From Roseivivax lentus (GTDB lineage: Bacteria; Pseudomonadota; Alphaproteobacteria; Rhodobacterales; Rhodobacteraceae), in assembly GCF_900156805.1 (NCBI RefSeq), contig NZ_FTOQ01000002.1:124001-188000 (forward strand): a stretch of DNA of 64,000 nt, read 5' to 3'. Shown in pieces: positions 1 to 8,876 of the stretch (its first letter is position 1; each line of letters opens with the position of its first letter). The translations under genes and the position numbers were made by a program. The notes beneath the pieces were generated by a model, which was given only the letters and a program-made list of their open reading frames with translations, was not told the DNA's origin and did no database searches.

Positions 1-196
1 TCTGCTGGATCGGGGTCTCGATGCGCTTCGTGGTCATCGGCAGATCGGCGGTGATCTCGTAGGCCAGAAGCTGCGAAATTTCGCGCAGGAGCTGCCGGAA
101 CACGGCGGTGGAGGTGTCCTTCTCGCGCATCAGCGTGAGCTTGTGCTGCACCAGCGGGTGTTCGACGATACGGAGCGTCGCGGGCATCTCGGTCAT
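1..196 (-). CDS. upp: Uracil phosphoribosyltransferase, N-terminal part (cut by window edge)
   Basis: Only the first 65 residues are in the window; the rest lies to the left. The start reads [19 protein letters not shown], followed by [11 protein letters not shown] and FRQLLREIS, which matches the N-terminus of Upp (uracil + PRPP to UMP). The ATG overlaps the stop of the upstream adenosine deaminase gene by 3-4 bases, so translation is probably coupled. It is the last visible gene of the cdd-deoA-deoB-add-upp salvage operon, where it would recapture uracil released by nucleoside breakdown. Confidence 0.9.
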   Translation of the reverse strand, partial: MTEMPATLRIVEHPLVQHKLTLMREKDTSTAVFRQLLREISQLLAYEITADLPMTTKRIETPIQQ

Positions 197-1218
197 GGGG
201 CCTCCAGGCGGTCTGCGATTTTCTTTTTCGTGTCGGCATCGCAGAAGGCATGGGCCAGCGCGGTGCGGTTGAGGGCGCCGAATTCCTCCTCGTCCCAGTC
301 GAAGGTCCGGGCGAGGTTGAGGTATTCGTCGCGCATGGTGGTGTGAAAGAAGGGCGGATCGTCGCTCGAGACAGTGATGGGCACCCCGGCGCGGCGCAGC
401 CTTTCGATGGGATGCGCGCCGAGCCTTTCATAGACGCCGAGCGCCACGTTCGAGCCTGGACAAAGCTCGAGGCAGATGCCCGCCTCGGCGAGCCGGTCCA
501 CGAGGGCCGGGTCCTCGGCGGCGCGCACGCCGTGGCCGATGCGGTGAACCCCGAGATCGTCCAGCGCCGATCTGACCTCGGAGGGGCCGCGCCATTCGCC
601 CGCATGCACTGTCAGTCGCAACCCGGCTTCGCGCGCCATGTCGAAACTGTAGGCGAAATCCTTGAGCGCGCCCGCGTTCTCGTCCCCGCCCATGCCGTAG
701 CCGGTGATGAAATCGCCCGCGGTCTCGGCGGCGCAGCGGCTGGCCAGCCTGGCCTTGTCGGGGCCGAAATGGCGCACGCAGGTGACGACGCCGCGCAGGG
801 TCACGCCCATGTCGCGCTCGGCCCGTTCGGCGGCGTCGCGGATCGCGTGCAGGTATTCGTGCCACGCGCCGAGATCGCCGCCGCCGCAGAAATCGGGCGA
901 CAGGAACGACTCGACATAGACGACGCCGTTCCTCGCACATTCCTCCAGAAGGGCGGTGGTCAGGCGGGCGTAATCCTCGGGGCTTTGCAGGACCGAGGTC
1001 GCGGCCTCGTAGGTCCGCAGGAACCGTTCGAACCCGGCGAAGGCGTAGCCGCCGCGTGCGTCGAACACGCCCGAGAGGTTGACGGATTTCTCCTGCGCGA
1101 GGCCGCGGATGAAGGCGGGCGGGGCCGCGCCCTCGTGGTGCAGGTGCAGCTCGACCTTGGGCATGTCCGCGATCGCGGCGAGGCTTTCTTCGGTGTGGGG
1201 CATGTCTTGGTGCCTCAT
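193..1218 (-). CDS. add: Adenosine deaminase
   Basis: 341 residues, the usual size of the bacterial adenosine/adenine deaminase family (metal-dependent amidohydrolase barrel). Visible motifs are the metal-binding HLHHEG near residue 26, the HAGE motif in the middle, HRIGHG, and the SSDDPPFF segment near the C-terminus that carries the metal-binding aspartates. Predicted reaction: adenosine or deoxyadenosine to inosine or deoxyinosine, cytoplasmic. The start overlaps the deoB stop by 4 bases and the stop overlaps the upp start, so it sits inside a translationally coupled salvage operon. A second in-frame ATG five codons downstream is an alternative start. Adenine as substrate cannot be excluded from sequence, although a dedicated adenine deaminase gene lies at 23.7 kb. 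Confidence 0.88.
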   Translation of the reverse strand: MRHQDMPHTEESLAAIADMPKVELHLHHEGAAPPAFIRGLAQEKSVNLSGVFDARGGYAFAGFERFLRTYEAATSVLQSPEDYARLTTALLEECARNGVVYVESFLSPDFCGGGDLGAWHEYLHAIRDAAERAERDMGVTLRGVVTCVRHFGPDKARLASRCAAETAGDFITGYGMGGDENAGALKDFAYSFDMAREAGLRLTVHAGEWRGPSEVRSALDDLGVHRIGHGVRAAEDPALVDRLAEAGICLELCPGSNVALGVYERLGAHPIERLRRAGVPITVSSDDPPFFHTTMRDEYLNLARTFDWDEEEFGALNRTALAHAFCDADTKKKIADRLEAP

Positions 1219-2423
1219 GGGCGGGACCTTCCGGGGCCTGAGGAGGGAATGCCGAGGTGATCCGCGATCATGGCAGCGACATCGGCGAAGGCGATCTGGC
1301 CGAGCGTGCCCGCGCCGCGCCCGGCCATCAGCACCGGCACCCGTTCGCGGGTGTGATCGGTGCCGATCCAGGTCGGATCGTTGCCGTGATCGGCGGTCAG
1401 GCAGATGAGGTCGCCGTCACGCAGCTTCGGCAGCAGCCGCCCGATCCCGGCATCGAACCATTCGAGCGCGCGGGCATAGCCCGACACGTCGCGGCGATGG
1501 CCCCAGAGGCTGTCGAACTCGACGAAATTGGCGAAGGTCAGGCTGCCCTCGGGCTGGCTGTCGATGGCGTCCGAGAGATGCGCCATCAGCGTGGCGTCGT
1601 CGCCCTTGCGAACCTCGTCGATGCCGGTCATCGACAGGATGTCGCCGATCTTGCCGATGGCCAGAACATGCCGGCCCGCCGCTTGCGCCCAATCGGTCAG
1701 GATGGGCTGCGGCGGGGCGATGGCGTAGTCGCGCCGGTTGGGCGTGCGGCGGAAGGCGCCGGGGCTGCCGAGGAAGGGCCGCGCGATCACCCGTCCGACG
1801 CGCATCTCGTGCAGCATGGGCGCCAGGCCTTCGCACAGCGCCAGCAGCCGGTCCAGGCCGAAGACCTCCTCATGCGCGGCGATCTGGAAGACGCTGTCGG
1901 CGGAGGTGTAGCAGATCGGCCAGCCGGTCTTCAGGTGCTCGGCGCCGAAACGGTCGAGCATGACCGTGCCCGATCCGTGGCAATTGCCGAGGATCCCGTC
2001 CGTACCGGCGAGATCGCAGACCGCGCGGGTCACGGCCTCGGGGAAGGCGGGGACGGTGACGGGGAAATAATGCCACTCCCAGGGCACGGGCCGGCCCGAA
2101 AGCTCCCAATGGCCCGATGGCGTGTCCTTGCCGTGCGAGATTTCCGTCGCGGCGCCCCAGAGACCTTGGGGCGTCGCATCGAGACCCGGCGCGGGCGTGC
2201 CGCAGGCCAGTTTGACCGCCGCCCCCAGCCCGAGACGGTCGAGATGCGGCATGTGGAGGGGCCCGGTGCGCCCGTCCTCGGCGCGCCCGGCGGCGCAGGC
2301 CTCGGCGATGTGCAGCACCGTGTTCGCCCCGGTATCGGGCGTGCCGTCATTGAAGAACTCTGCCGCATCCGGCGCGCCGCCGATGCCGACGGAATCCATC
2401 ACGACAAGAAAGGCACGCGTCAT
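1215..2423 (-). CDS. deoB: Phosphopentomutase
   Basis: 402 residues, the normal length for DeoB of the alkaline-phosphatase superfamily, which interconverts (deoxy)ribose-1-phosphate and -5-phosphate. The N-terminal DSVGIGGAPDA holds the first metal-binding Asp. DTGANT supplies the phosphorylated Thr region. TADHGNDPT and TDHTRE near the C-terminus supply the remaining metal ligands. I chose the ATG giving MTRAFLVVMDSVGIGG, because an upstream in-frame ATG would add 20 residues unlike the family. It follows deoA by about 76 bases and overlaps add by 4. In the operon it channels the sugar phosphate released by DeoA into the pentose pathway. Confidence 0.95.
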   Translation of the reverse strand: MTRAFLVVMDSVGIGGAPDAAEFFNDGTPDTGANTVLHIAEACAAGRAEDGRTGPLHMPHLDRLGLGAAVKLACGTPAPGLDATPQGLWGAATEISHGKDTPSGHWELSGRPVPWEWHYFPVTVPAFPEAVTRAVCDLAGTDGILGNCHGSGTVMLDRFGAEHLKTGWPICYTSADSVFQIAAHEEVFGLDRLLALCEGLAPMLHEMRVGRVIARPFLGSPGAFRRTPNRRDYAIAPPQPILTDWAQAAGRHVLAIGKIGDILSMTGIDEVRKGDDATLMAHLSDAIDSQPEGSLTFANFVEFDSLWGHRRDVSGYARALEWFDAGIGRLLPKLRDGDLICLTADHGNDPTWIGTDHTRERVPVLMAGRGAGTLGQIAFADVAAMIADHLGIPSSGPGRSRP

Positions 2424-2499
2424 CGGGACCTGCTTCGGAAGGGGCGTTGCATGCGGGGTATCGCGCGGGCGCGGCTTGGGCAAGCGCCGAGGGCGCGTG

Positions 2500-3822
2500 T
2501 CACGCGAGGCCGAGCGTGTCGATCAGCAGCGGCGCGGGCGAAGGCGGCGTGCCGTCCTCGACCAGCGTGATCGCGGCGAGGCAGGACGCGGCGGCGCGGT
2601 CGGCATCCTCGATCCGCGCGGCATGGATGCGCAGAAGCGGCTGGCCGCGCGCGACGGGCGTGCCGACGCCCGCCACATCGGTCAGCCCGACGGCGGGGTC
2701 GACAGGATCGCTTTCCACCCGGCGGCCGCCGCCAAGGCCCACGACCGCGCGGCCCAGCGCCTCGCCGTCGATGGCCGCCACATGGCCCGAGACCGGGGCG
2801 GGCACTTCGCGGATCACCGTCGCTTCGGGCAGGAAGCGGGCGGGCGTCTCGACGAAGCCGAGGGGGCCGCCCTGGGCATAGATCATCCGGCCCATCGCCT
2901 CGGTCGCGCGGCCATCGGCAAGGGTCGCCCGGATCGCGGCGCGCCCGGCCTCGACGTCCGCCGCAAGGCCCGCGCGCACCAGAAGCGCGGCACCCAGCTC
3001 TGCGCTCAGCGCGGCAAGGCGGCTGTCTGCGGGGGCCTTGCCGTGCAGGACGCGCATCGCCTCGGCGACCTCCACCGCATTGCCGAGCGCGGGGGCCACG
3101 GGGGTGTTCATGTCGGTCAGGCAGGCCACGGTCGGGCATCCGGCATCGTTGGCGGTGGTCACCAGCGAACGAGCCAGCGCGCGGGCCTCCTCGGCGGTCT
3201 TCATGAAGGCGCCCGATCCGACCTTCACGTCGAGAACGAGCCCTTCCAGCCCGGCGGCGAGCTTCTTCGACAGGATCGAGGCGGTGATGAGGTCGGTCGA
3301 GGCGACCGTGCCGGTGACGTCGCGCACCGCGTAAAGCCGCGCATCGGCAGGCGCGATGTCGGCGGAGGCGCCGACGATGGCGCAGCCCGCCTCGGCCACG
3401 ACGCGGGCAAAGGCTTCGCCCGAGAGCGCGGTGCGGAAGCCGGGGATCGCGTCGAGCTTGTCGAGCGTGCCGCCCGTATGGCCCAGCCCGCGCCCGGAGA
3501 TCATCGGCACATAGACCCCGAGGGCTGCGAGGGCGGGGGCGAGGACGAGGCTCACGCAATCGCCAACGCCGCCGGTGGAATGCTTGTCGAGCACCGGTCC
3601 CGGCAGGTCCCAGTGCAGCTTGCGGCCCGAATCGCGCATCGCGAGCGTCAGCGCCGTGCGGCCCGCATCGCCGAGCCCGCCGAGGCAGACCGCCATGGCG
3701 AAGGCGCCCGCCTGGGCATCGGACACCGCGCCGTCGGCGAGGCCTTGGGCGAAGGCGCTCAGCGCTTCGGCGTCGGGCTCATGGCCCCGGCGCATGGCAT
3801 CCAGCAGCTCGGCGGGATGCAT
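2500..3822 (-). CDS. deoA: Thymidine phosphorylase
   Basis: 440 residues, as expected for a pyrimidine nucleoside phosphorylase (thymidine + phosphate to thymine + deoxyribose-1-phosphate). The N-terminal helical region (MHPAELLDAMRRG) precedes the glycine-rich phosphate site with DKHSTGGVGD, the family signature, around residue 80. Then come SGRGLGHTGGTLDKLDAIPG and the DVKVGSGAFMK segment. The C-terminal PYNP-type domain includes VGLGGGRR. The start ATG shares one base with the cdd stop (TGATG), so the two are coupled. The homodimeric enzyme is cytoplasmic and supplies DeoB with its substrate. Confidence 0.95.
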   Translation of the reverse strand: MHPAELLDAMRRGHEPDAEALSAFAQGLADGAVSDAQAGAFAMAVCLGGLGDAGRTALTLAMRDSGRKLHWDLPGPVLDKHSTGGVGDCVSLVLAPALAALGVYVPMISGRGLGHTGGTLDKLDAIPGFRTALSGEAFARVVAEAGCAIVGASADIAPADARLYAVRDVTGTVASTDLITASILSKKLAAGLEGLVLDVKVGSGAFMKTAEEARALARSLVTTANDAGCPTVACLTDMNTPVAPALGNAVEVAEAMRVLHGKAPADSRLAALSAELGAALLVRAGLAADVEAGRAAIRATLADGRATEAMGRMIYAQGGPLGFVETPARFLPEATVIREVPAPVSGHVAAIDGEALGRAVVGLGGGRRVESDPVDPAVGLTDVAGVGTPVARGQPLLRIHAARIEDADRAAASCLAAITLVEDGTPPSPAPLLIDTLGLA

Positions 3823-4214
3823 CAGGACTTGTCCATATGGTCCGTGGAGAAGGCCCCGGGCAGCAGGTCGCCGACCCGGGTCCGCGTCTCGTTGCCGTCG
3901 AGCGTGGCCAGGATGACCGGCACGTCCGGGCCCGCGAATTCGGCGATCTTCTGGCGGCAGCCGCCGCAGGGCGGCACCGGCGCCGGGCTGTCCGCGACGA
4001 CGTAGATCTCGGCGATCCCGGTCTCGCCCGCCGCGACCATCGCCGCGATGGCGCCGGCCTCGGCGCAGGTGCCCTCGGGATAGGCCACGTTCTCGACGTT
4101 GCAGCCCGCATGGATCGCACCCGACGGCGTCCGCAGCGCGGCGCCCACCTGGAAGCCGGAATAGGGCGCATAGGCGTTGCGGCGGACATCGAGCGCGGCT
4201 TGGCGAAGGGACAT
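3822..4214 (-). CDS. cdd: Cytidine deaminase
   Basis: 130 residues, the size of homotetrameric single-domain cytidine deaminases. The zinc site is visible as GCNVENVAYPEGTCAE (ligand Cys and catalytic Glu in CAE) followed by PCGGCRQ with the two other Cys ligands. NAYAPYSGFQVGAAL is the typical N-terminal stretch. I chose the ATG preceded by a good AGGAGG site; longer open reading upstream lacks similarity. It is the first gene of the minus-strand salvage operon. Its promoter must lie in the 194-base region it shares with the divergent maeB gene. Reaction: cytidine or deoxycytidine to uridine or deoxyuridine. Confidence 0.95.
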   Translation of the reverse strand: MSLRQAALDVRRNAYAPYSGFQVGAALRTPSGAIHAGCNVENVAYPEGTCAEAGAIAAMVAAGETGIAEIYVVADSPAPVPPCGGCRQKIAEFAGPDVPVILATLDGNETRTRVGDLLPGAFSTDHMDKS

Positions 4215-4408
4215 GGCGCCTCCTGGCATTGGGATCGTGCGGCACCGGTTGCGGCGCGCGGGACCGACAGAGTGTCGCCTCGGCCTGTCATGCGCAAGCG
4301 GCAAGCGCGGGAGGCGCGCGGAGTTTCGCGGCGGTGTCGCATGCGGCTTCCGGTCGCAGAGAAAACCGGATAGCTCTGGCCCGAACGTCATGAGAGGGGA
4401 GGCGCATC

Positions 4409-6688
4409 ATGTCCGATCAACCCAAGGAGTCGCAGCGGCAGCTCGCGCTCGATTACCACGAGTTTCCGAAGCCCGGTAAGCTCGAGATCCGGGCCATGAA
4501 GCCGCTGGCCAACGGTCGCGATCTGGCGCGCGCCTACAGCCCCGGCGTGGCCGAGGCCTGCCTCGAGATCAGGGACAATCCCGCCGACGCCTCGCGCTAC
4601 ACCGCCCGCGGCAACCTCGTGGCAGTGGTCACCAACGGCACCGCCGTACTGGGCCTCGGCAATATCGGGGCGCTCGCCTCGAAGCCGGTGATGGAGGGCA
4701 AGGCGGTCCTGTTCAAGAAATTCGCGGGCATCGACTGCTTCGATATCGAGCTGAACGAGCGCGATCCCGAAAAGCTGGCCGAGATCGTCTGCGCGCTCGA
4801 GCCGACTTTCGGGGCGATCAACCTCGAGGACATCAAGGCCCCCGATTGCTTCGTCGTCGAGGAGATCTGCCGCCAGCGGATGAACATCCCGGTCTTTCAC
4901 GACGATCAGCACGGCACCGCCATCGTGGTGGGCGCGGCGACGGTCAACGCGCTCAAGATCGCCGGGAAGCGTTTCGAGGATATCAAGATCGTCTCCACCG
5001 GCGGCGGCGCGGCGGGGATCGCCTGTCTGAACATGCTGCAGAAACTCGGGGTGAAGCGCGAGAATGTCTGGCTCTGCGACATCGAGGGGCTGGTCTACGA
5101 GGGCCGCGAGGCGGATATGAGCCCGCAGAAGGCGGCTTACGCGCAGGGCACGGAGCCGAAGTCGCTCGACGATGTGATCGCGGGGGCGGACATGTTCCTC
5201 GGGCTGTCGGGGCCCAACGTGCTGAAGCCCGAGATGGTCAAGAAGATGGCCGATCCGCCGATCATCTTCGCGCTGGCCAACCCCAATCCCGAGATCATGC
5301 CGGATCTCGCCCGCGAGGTGGCCCCCGATGCGATCATCGCCACCGGGCGGTCGGATTTCCCGAACCAGGTCAACAACGTGCTGTGTTTCCCGTTCATCTT
5401 CCGCGGCGCGCTCGATGTCGGCGCGACGACGATCAACGACGAGATGAAGATCGCCTGCGTCGAGGGGATCGCGGCGATGGCGCGGGCCACGACGAGCGCC
5501 GAGGCGGCGGCGGCCTACAAGGGCGAAAGCCTGACCTTCGGGCGCGACTACCTGATCCCGAAGCCCTTCGATCCGCGTCTGTCGGCCACCGTGTCGGTCG
5601 CCGTGGCCGAAGCGGCGATGGAGTCGGGTGTGGCGACGCGGCCCATCGAGGACATGGAGGCTTACAAGGCCAAGCTGCGCGCCTCGGTCTTCCGCTCCTC
5701 GCTCATCATGCGGCCGGTCTTCGAGGCGGCGGCCACGGCGGAGCGCAAGATCGTCTTCGCCGAGGGCGAGGACGAGCGCGTCCTGCGCGCGGCCCAGGCC
5801 ATCATCGAGGAAACGCCGGAGCAGCCGATCCTGATCGGCCGGCCCGAGGTCATCAACGCGCGCTGCGAACGGCTGGGACTGGACATCCGGCCCGAGCGCG
5901 ACTTCAACATCGTGAACCCGGAAAACGATCCGCGCTACCGCGATTACTGGACCACCTATCACGAGGTGATGGCGCGGCGCGGCGTGACGCCGGATCTGGC
6001 CCGCGCGATCATGCGCACGAACACCACCGCCATCGCGGCGATCATGGTTCATCGCGGCGAGGCCGACAGCATGATCTGCGGCACGTTCGGGGAATATCGC
6101 TGGCATCTCAACTACATCAACCAGGTGCTTGAGACCGGCGGGCTGCACAGCCAGGCCGCGCTGTCGCTGATGATCCTCGAAGAAGGTCCTCTGTTCATCG
6201 CCGACACCCATGTCCACACCGCGCCGTCGCCCGAGCAGATCGCCGAGACCGTGGTCAGCGCCGCGCGGCACGTGCGCCGGTTCGGGCAGGAGCCCATCAT
6301 CGCGCTCTGTTCGCAGTCGCAATTCGGCAACCAGTCGAGCGAGGCCGCCGACCGGATGCGTGCGGCGCTGGCGCTGCTGGATGCCGAGGCGCGGGACTTC
6401 TGCTACGAGGGCGAGATGAGCGTGGAAGCGGCACTCGACCCCGAGCTGCGCACGCGGCTGCTGCCGTCGAACCGGATGCAGGGCAAGGCGAACGTGCTGG
6501 TCTTCGCCCATGCGGATGCGGCGTCGGGCGTGCGCAACATCCTCAAGATGAAGGCGCAGGGGCTCGAAGTGGGGCCGATCCTGATGGGGATGGGCAACCG
6601 GGCGCATATCGTGACGCCGTCGATCACCGCGCGGGGGCTTCTGAACATGGCGGCGCTGGCGGGGACGCCGGTGTCGAAATACGGGTGA
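4409..6688 (+). CDS. maeB: NADP-dependent malic enzyme with C-terminal phosphotransacetylase-like domain
   Basis: 759 residues, the long MaeB architecture. Residues about 1-430 form the malic enzyme: the YSPGVAEAC motif, the catalytic [13 protein letters not shown] stretch, [11 protein letters not shown], and the Rossmann segment [15 protein letters not shown]. Residues about 430-759 match a phosphate acetyl/butyryltransferase domain ([16 protein letters not shown]), which in this family is usually regulatory rather than catalytic. Reaction: malate + NADP to pyruvate + CO2 + NADPH, cytoplasmic. A strong GGGGAGG site precedes the ATG. The gene is divergent from cdd and apparently monocistronic. 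Confidence 0.95.
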   Translation: MSDQPKESQRQLALDYHEFPKPGKLEIRAMKPLANGRDLARAYSPGVAEACLEIRDNPADASRYTARGNLVAVVTNGTAVLGLGNIGALASKPVMEGKAVLFKKFAGIDCFDIELNERDPEKLAEIVCALEPTFGAINLEDIKAPDCFVVEEICRQRMNIPVFHDDQHGTAIVVGAATVNALKIAGKRFEDIKIVSTGGGAAGIACLNMLQKLGVKRENVWLCDIEGLVYEGREADMSPQKAAYAQGTEPKSLDDVIAGADMFLGLSGPNVLKPEMVKKMADPPIIFALANPNPEIMPDLAREVAPDAIIATGRSDFPNQVNNVLCFPFIFRGALDVGATTINDEMKIACVEGIAAMARATTSAEAAAAYKGESLTFGRDYLIPKPFDPRLSATVSVAVAEAAMESGVATRPIEDMEAYKAKLRASVFRSSLIMRPVFEAAATAERKIVFAEGEDERVLRAAQAIIEETPEQPILIGRPEVINARCERLGLDIRPERDFNIVNPENDPRYRDYWTTYHEVMARRGVTPDLARAIMRTNTTAIAAIMVHRGEADSMICGTFGEYRWHLNYINQVLETGGLHSQAALSLMILEEGPLFIADTHVHTAPSPEQIAETVVSAARHVRRFGQEPIIALCSQSQFGNQSSEAADRMRAALALLDAEARDFCYEGEMSVEAALDPELRTRLLPSNRMQGKANVLVFAHADAASGVRNILKMKAQGLEVGPILMGMGNRAHIVTPSITARGLLNMAALAGTPVSKYG

Positions 6689-6695
6689 CGTTTCT

Positions 6696-6726
6696 TGAGG
6701 CAAGTTTTGGGGCACTTGCCGCCTCA
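6696..6726 (+). terminator. Possible hairpin terminator after maeB
   Basis: TGAGG-CAAGT pairs with ACTTG-CCG-CCTCA around an 8-base loop, giving a 10-pair stem with a 3-base bulge just after the maeB stop. No T-run follows, so it is a weak intrinsic terminator at best, or an mRNA-end stabiliser. Confidence 0.35.
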
Positions 6727-6812
6727 CGCTGAAAAATGCGCGGGAGGGCCAGGTGCGTCCTGTCAGGCGGTGCGTCAGTTTCCGGAGGGCGCGTCTGATT
6801 GCAGAGCTCTTG

Positions 6813-6881
6813 GCGCGGAAACAAGGCAGCTTGCTGCCGCCGCGCCAGCGCCGGTCCGGCCGCACCGGACTGGCGCTTTGG
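6813..6881 (+). repeat. Palindromic intergenic repeat, family A, copy 1
   Basis: About 69 bases that recur at 25483-25550. The order is GCGCGGAAACAA, a small palindrome GGCAGC-TT-GCTGCC, then a long stem with outer arms GCGCCA/TGGCGC and inner arms GTCCGG/CCGGAC, ending in TTTGG. The second copy has different bases in the palindrome and inner stem, but pairing is kept. This copy lies between maeB and the convergent flavoprotein gene. The 310-base gap (6689-6998) holds nothing else I recognise. Confidence 0.7.
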
Positions 6882-6998
6882 TGACGTGGGCGCGCGGTTC
6901 GACCGGTGCGATGACCTGACGAAATAAAGCGCGCAAATCAGTCGAAGCTGCGCCACTCCGCCGGACCGGCGCTGGCGCAGCTCATTTCCTGTGGCGGC

Positions 6999-8687
6999 TT
7001 AGGACACTTCCTCAGGAAAGTGCTTCATCACCAATCGGATCGGGTTCGGCGCCGCCTGCCCAAGCCCGCAGATCGAGGCGTCGACCATGGCCTGGCTCAG
7101 CTCTTCCAGGAGCCCCGTATCCCAGCGATCCGCCTGCATCAGCTTCACGGCCTTTTCGCAGCCCACCCGGCAGGGTGTGCATTGCCCGCAGCTTTCATCC
7201 TCGAAAAAGCGCAGCATGTTGAGCGCCGCGTCCCGCGCGCGGTCCTGGTCCGACAGCACCACCACCGCCGCCGAGCCGATGAACGACCCATGCGGCTGCA
7301 GCGTGTCGAAATCGAGCGGCACGTCGTCGAGCGTCGCGGGCAGCAGCCCCGAGGACGGGCCGCCCGGCTGGTAGGCCTTGAAGACATGCCCCGCGGCCAT
7401 GCCGCCCGCGGCCTCGATGATGTCGGTGATGGTCGAGCCCGCGGGCAGCAGATAGACCCCCGGCTGCGCCACCCGGCCCGACACCGAATAGGAGCGCAGG
7501 CCCTTGCGCCCGTTCTTTTCCACCGACGACAGCACTTCCGGCCCCTCGCGGCAGACCCGCGCGACCCAGTGCAGCGTCTCGACATTGTGCACCAGCGTGG
7601 GCCGCCCGAAGACGCCGACCTGCGCCACGTAGGGCGGGCGGTGGCGGGGCAGGCCGCGCTTGCCCTCGATCGATTCGATCATCGCGCTTTCCTCGCCGCA
7701 GATATAGGCCCCCGCGCCGCGGCGCAGCTCGATATGGCCCGGTGCCGCGATCCCGGCCTCCTCGAGCGCGGCGATCTCGCGGCGCAGGATCTCCAGCACG
7801 GCGGGATATTCGTCGCGCATGTAGAGATAGATGCGCTCGGAGTCCACGGCCCAGGCGGCGATCAGCATGCCCTCGAGGAAGAGATGCGGCGTCCGTTCGA
7901 GGTAATAGCGGTCCTTGAAGGTGCCGGGTTCGCCCTCGTCGCCGTTCACGGCGAGGTAGCGGGGCCCGGCATTGGCGCGCACAAAGCCCCATTTCTTGCC
8001 CGAGGGGAAACCCGCGCCGCCGAGCCCGCGCAGGCCTGAGGCCAGAACCTTGTCCTGCACCGCTTCCCAATCGCCGCTTTCGCGCAATTGGGCGAGCGTG
8101 GCGTAGCCGCCCTCCGCGCGATAGGCGGCGAGCGTCTCGTAATCGGGGATATGCGCGTGGGTCTCGCCCGCCGCGATGGCCGCGCGCACCTTCTCGGGCG
8201 TGGCGTGGTCGATGTGGTTGTGGTCGAGCTCCAGCACCGGGGCGGTGTCGCAGCGGCCCATGCAGGGCGCGCGCAGCACGCGCACCTCTGCGGGATCGAG
8301 CCCGTCCTCGAGCGCGGCGCGCAGCGCCTCGGCCCCGGCGAGTTCGCAGGAAAGCGAATCGCAGACCCGGATGGTAAGCGCCGGCGGCGGCGTCTCGCCT
8401 TCCTTCACGACGTCGAAATGGGCGTAGAAGGATGCGACCTCGTAGACCTCGACCTGCGCGAGCCGCATCTCGTCCCCGAGCGCGCGCAGATGCGCCGCCG
8501 AGAGGTGCCCGAAGCGGTCCTGGATGCGGTGCAGATGCTCGATCAGCAGATCGCGCCGCCGCGGCGCATCGCCGAGCAGCGCCTGCACCTCGGCGAGCGC
8601 CGTGTCGTCGAGCGGCCGGCCCTTCGGCACCGGGCGGCCCTTGCCCTTGCCGGATTTCCAGACGCCTTTGCCGTTATCGAGCGCCAT
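6999..8687 (-). CDS. Fused NuoE-NuoF-type NADH-binding flavoprotein (formate dehydrogenase beta-subunit-like)
   Basis: 562 residues from the ATG preceded by AGGAG. Residues about 40-190 are a NuoE/FdsG-like thioredoxin-fold 2Fe-2S domain with CDSLSCELAG and APCMGRCDTAP. Residues about 200-562 are NuoF/FdsB-like: GLRGLGGAGFPSGKKWGF (NADH/FMN), NGDEGEPGTFKDR, GAYICGEESA, and the 4Fe-4S motif CGQCTPCRVGC plus SICGLG. This layout matches beta subunits of NAD-dependent formate dehydrogenases and related hydrogenases, which pass electrons from a molybdenum or nickel subunit to NAD. No fdsA-, fdsC- or fdsD-like gene is adjacent: the 3' neighbour is convergent maeB and the 5' neighbour is divergent alkB. 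It therefore appears separated from its catalytic partner, or serves another one. Confidence 0.85.
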   Translation of the reverse strand: MALDNGKGVWKSGKGKGRPVPKGRPLDDTALAEVQALLGDAPRRRDLLIEHLHRIQDRFGHLSAAHLRALGDEMRLAQVEVYEVASFYAHFDVVKEGETPPPALTIRVCDSLSCELAGAEALRAALEDGLDPAEVRVLRAPCMGRCDTAPVLELDHNHIDHATPEKVRAAIAAGETHAHIPDYETLAAYRAEGGYATLAQLRESGDWEAVQDKVLASGLRGLGGAGFPSGKKWGFVRANAGPRYLAVNGDEGEPGTFKDRYYLERTPHLFLEGMLIAAWAVDSERIYLYMRDEYPAVLEILRREIAALEEAGIAAPGHIELRRGAGAYICGEESAMIESIEGKRGLPRHRPPYVAQVGVFGRPTLVHNVETLHWVARVCREGPEVLSSVEKNGRKGLRSYSVSGRVAQPGVYLLPAGSTITDIIEAAGGMAAGHVFKAYQPGGPSSGLLPATLDDVPLDFDTLQPHGSFIGSAAVVVLSDQDRARDAALNMLRFFEDESCGQCTPCRVGCEKAVKLMQADRWDTGLLEELSQAMVDASICGLGQAAPNPIRLVMKHFPEEVS

Positions 8688-8876
8688 GGCCCACTCCTGT
8701 CGCGATGTTCCCTGTCCCGCTTCTACGCGACAAAACCCGGCGGGGTCAGGTGCCAAACGGCGCATTTTTTGCCCGATGCGACCTCTGGCCGCCGCGAAGA
8801 GGCCTTAGAGCGGACGGATTTCCGCGCTATGACCGGAGACCAAGGCGAAAGACGGGATGTCGGACGGGCAAGGACC

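Noticed and set aside
4388-6865. A very long open frame antisense to maeB
   Set aside because: GC-rich DNA gives long antisense frames; the maeB frame is fully supported by motifs, and the antisense translation is Arg/Gly/His-rich with no family.
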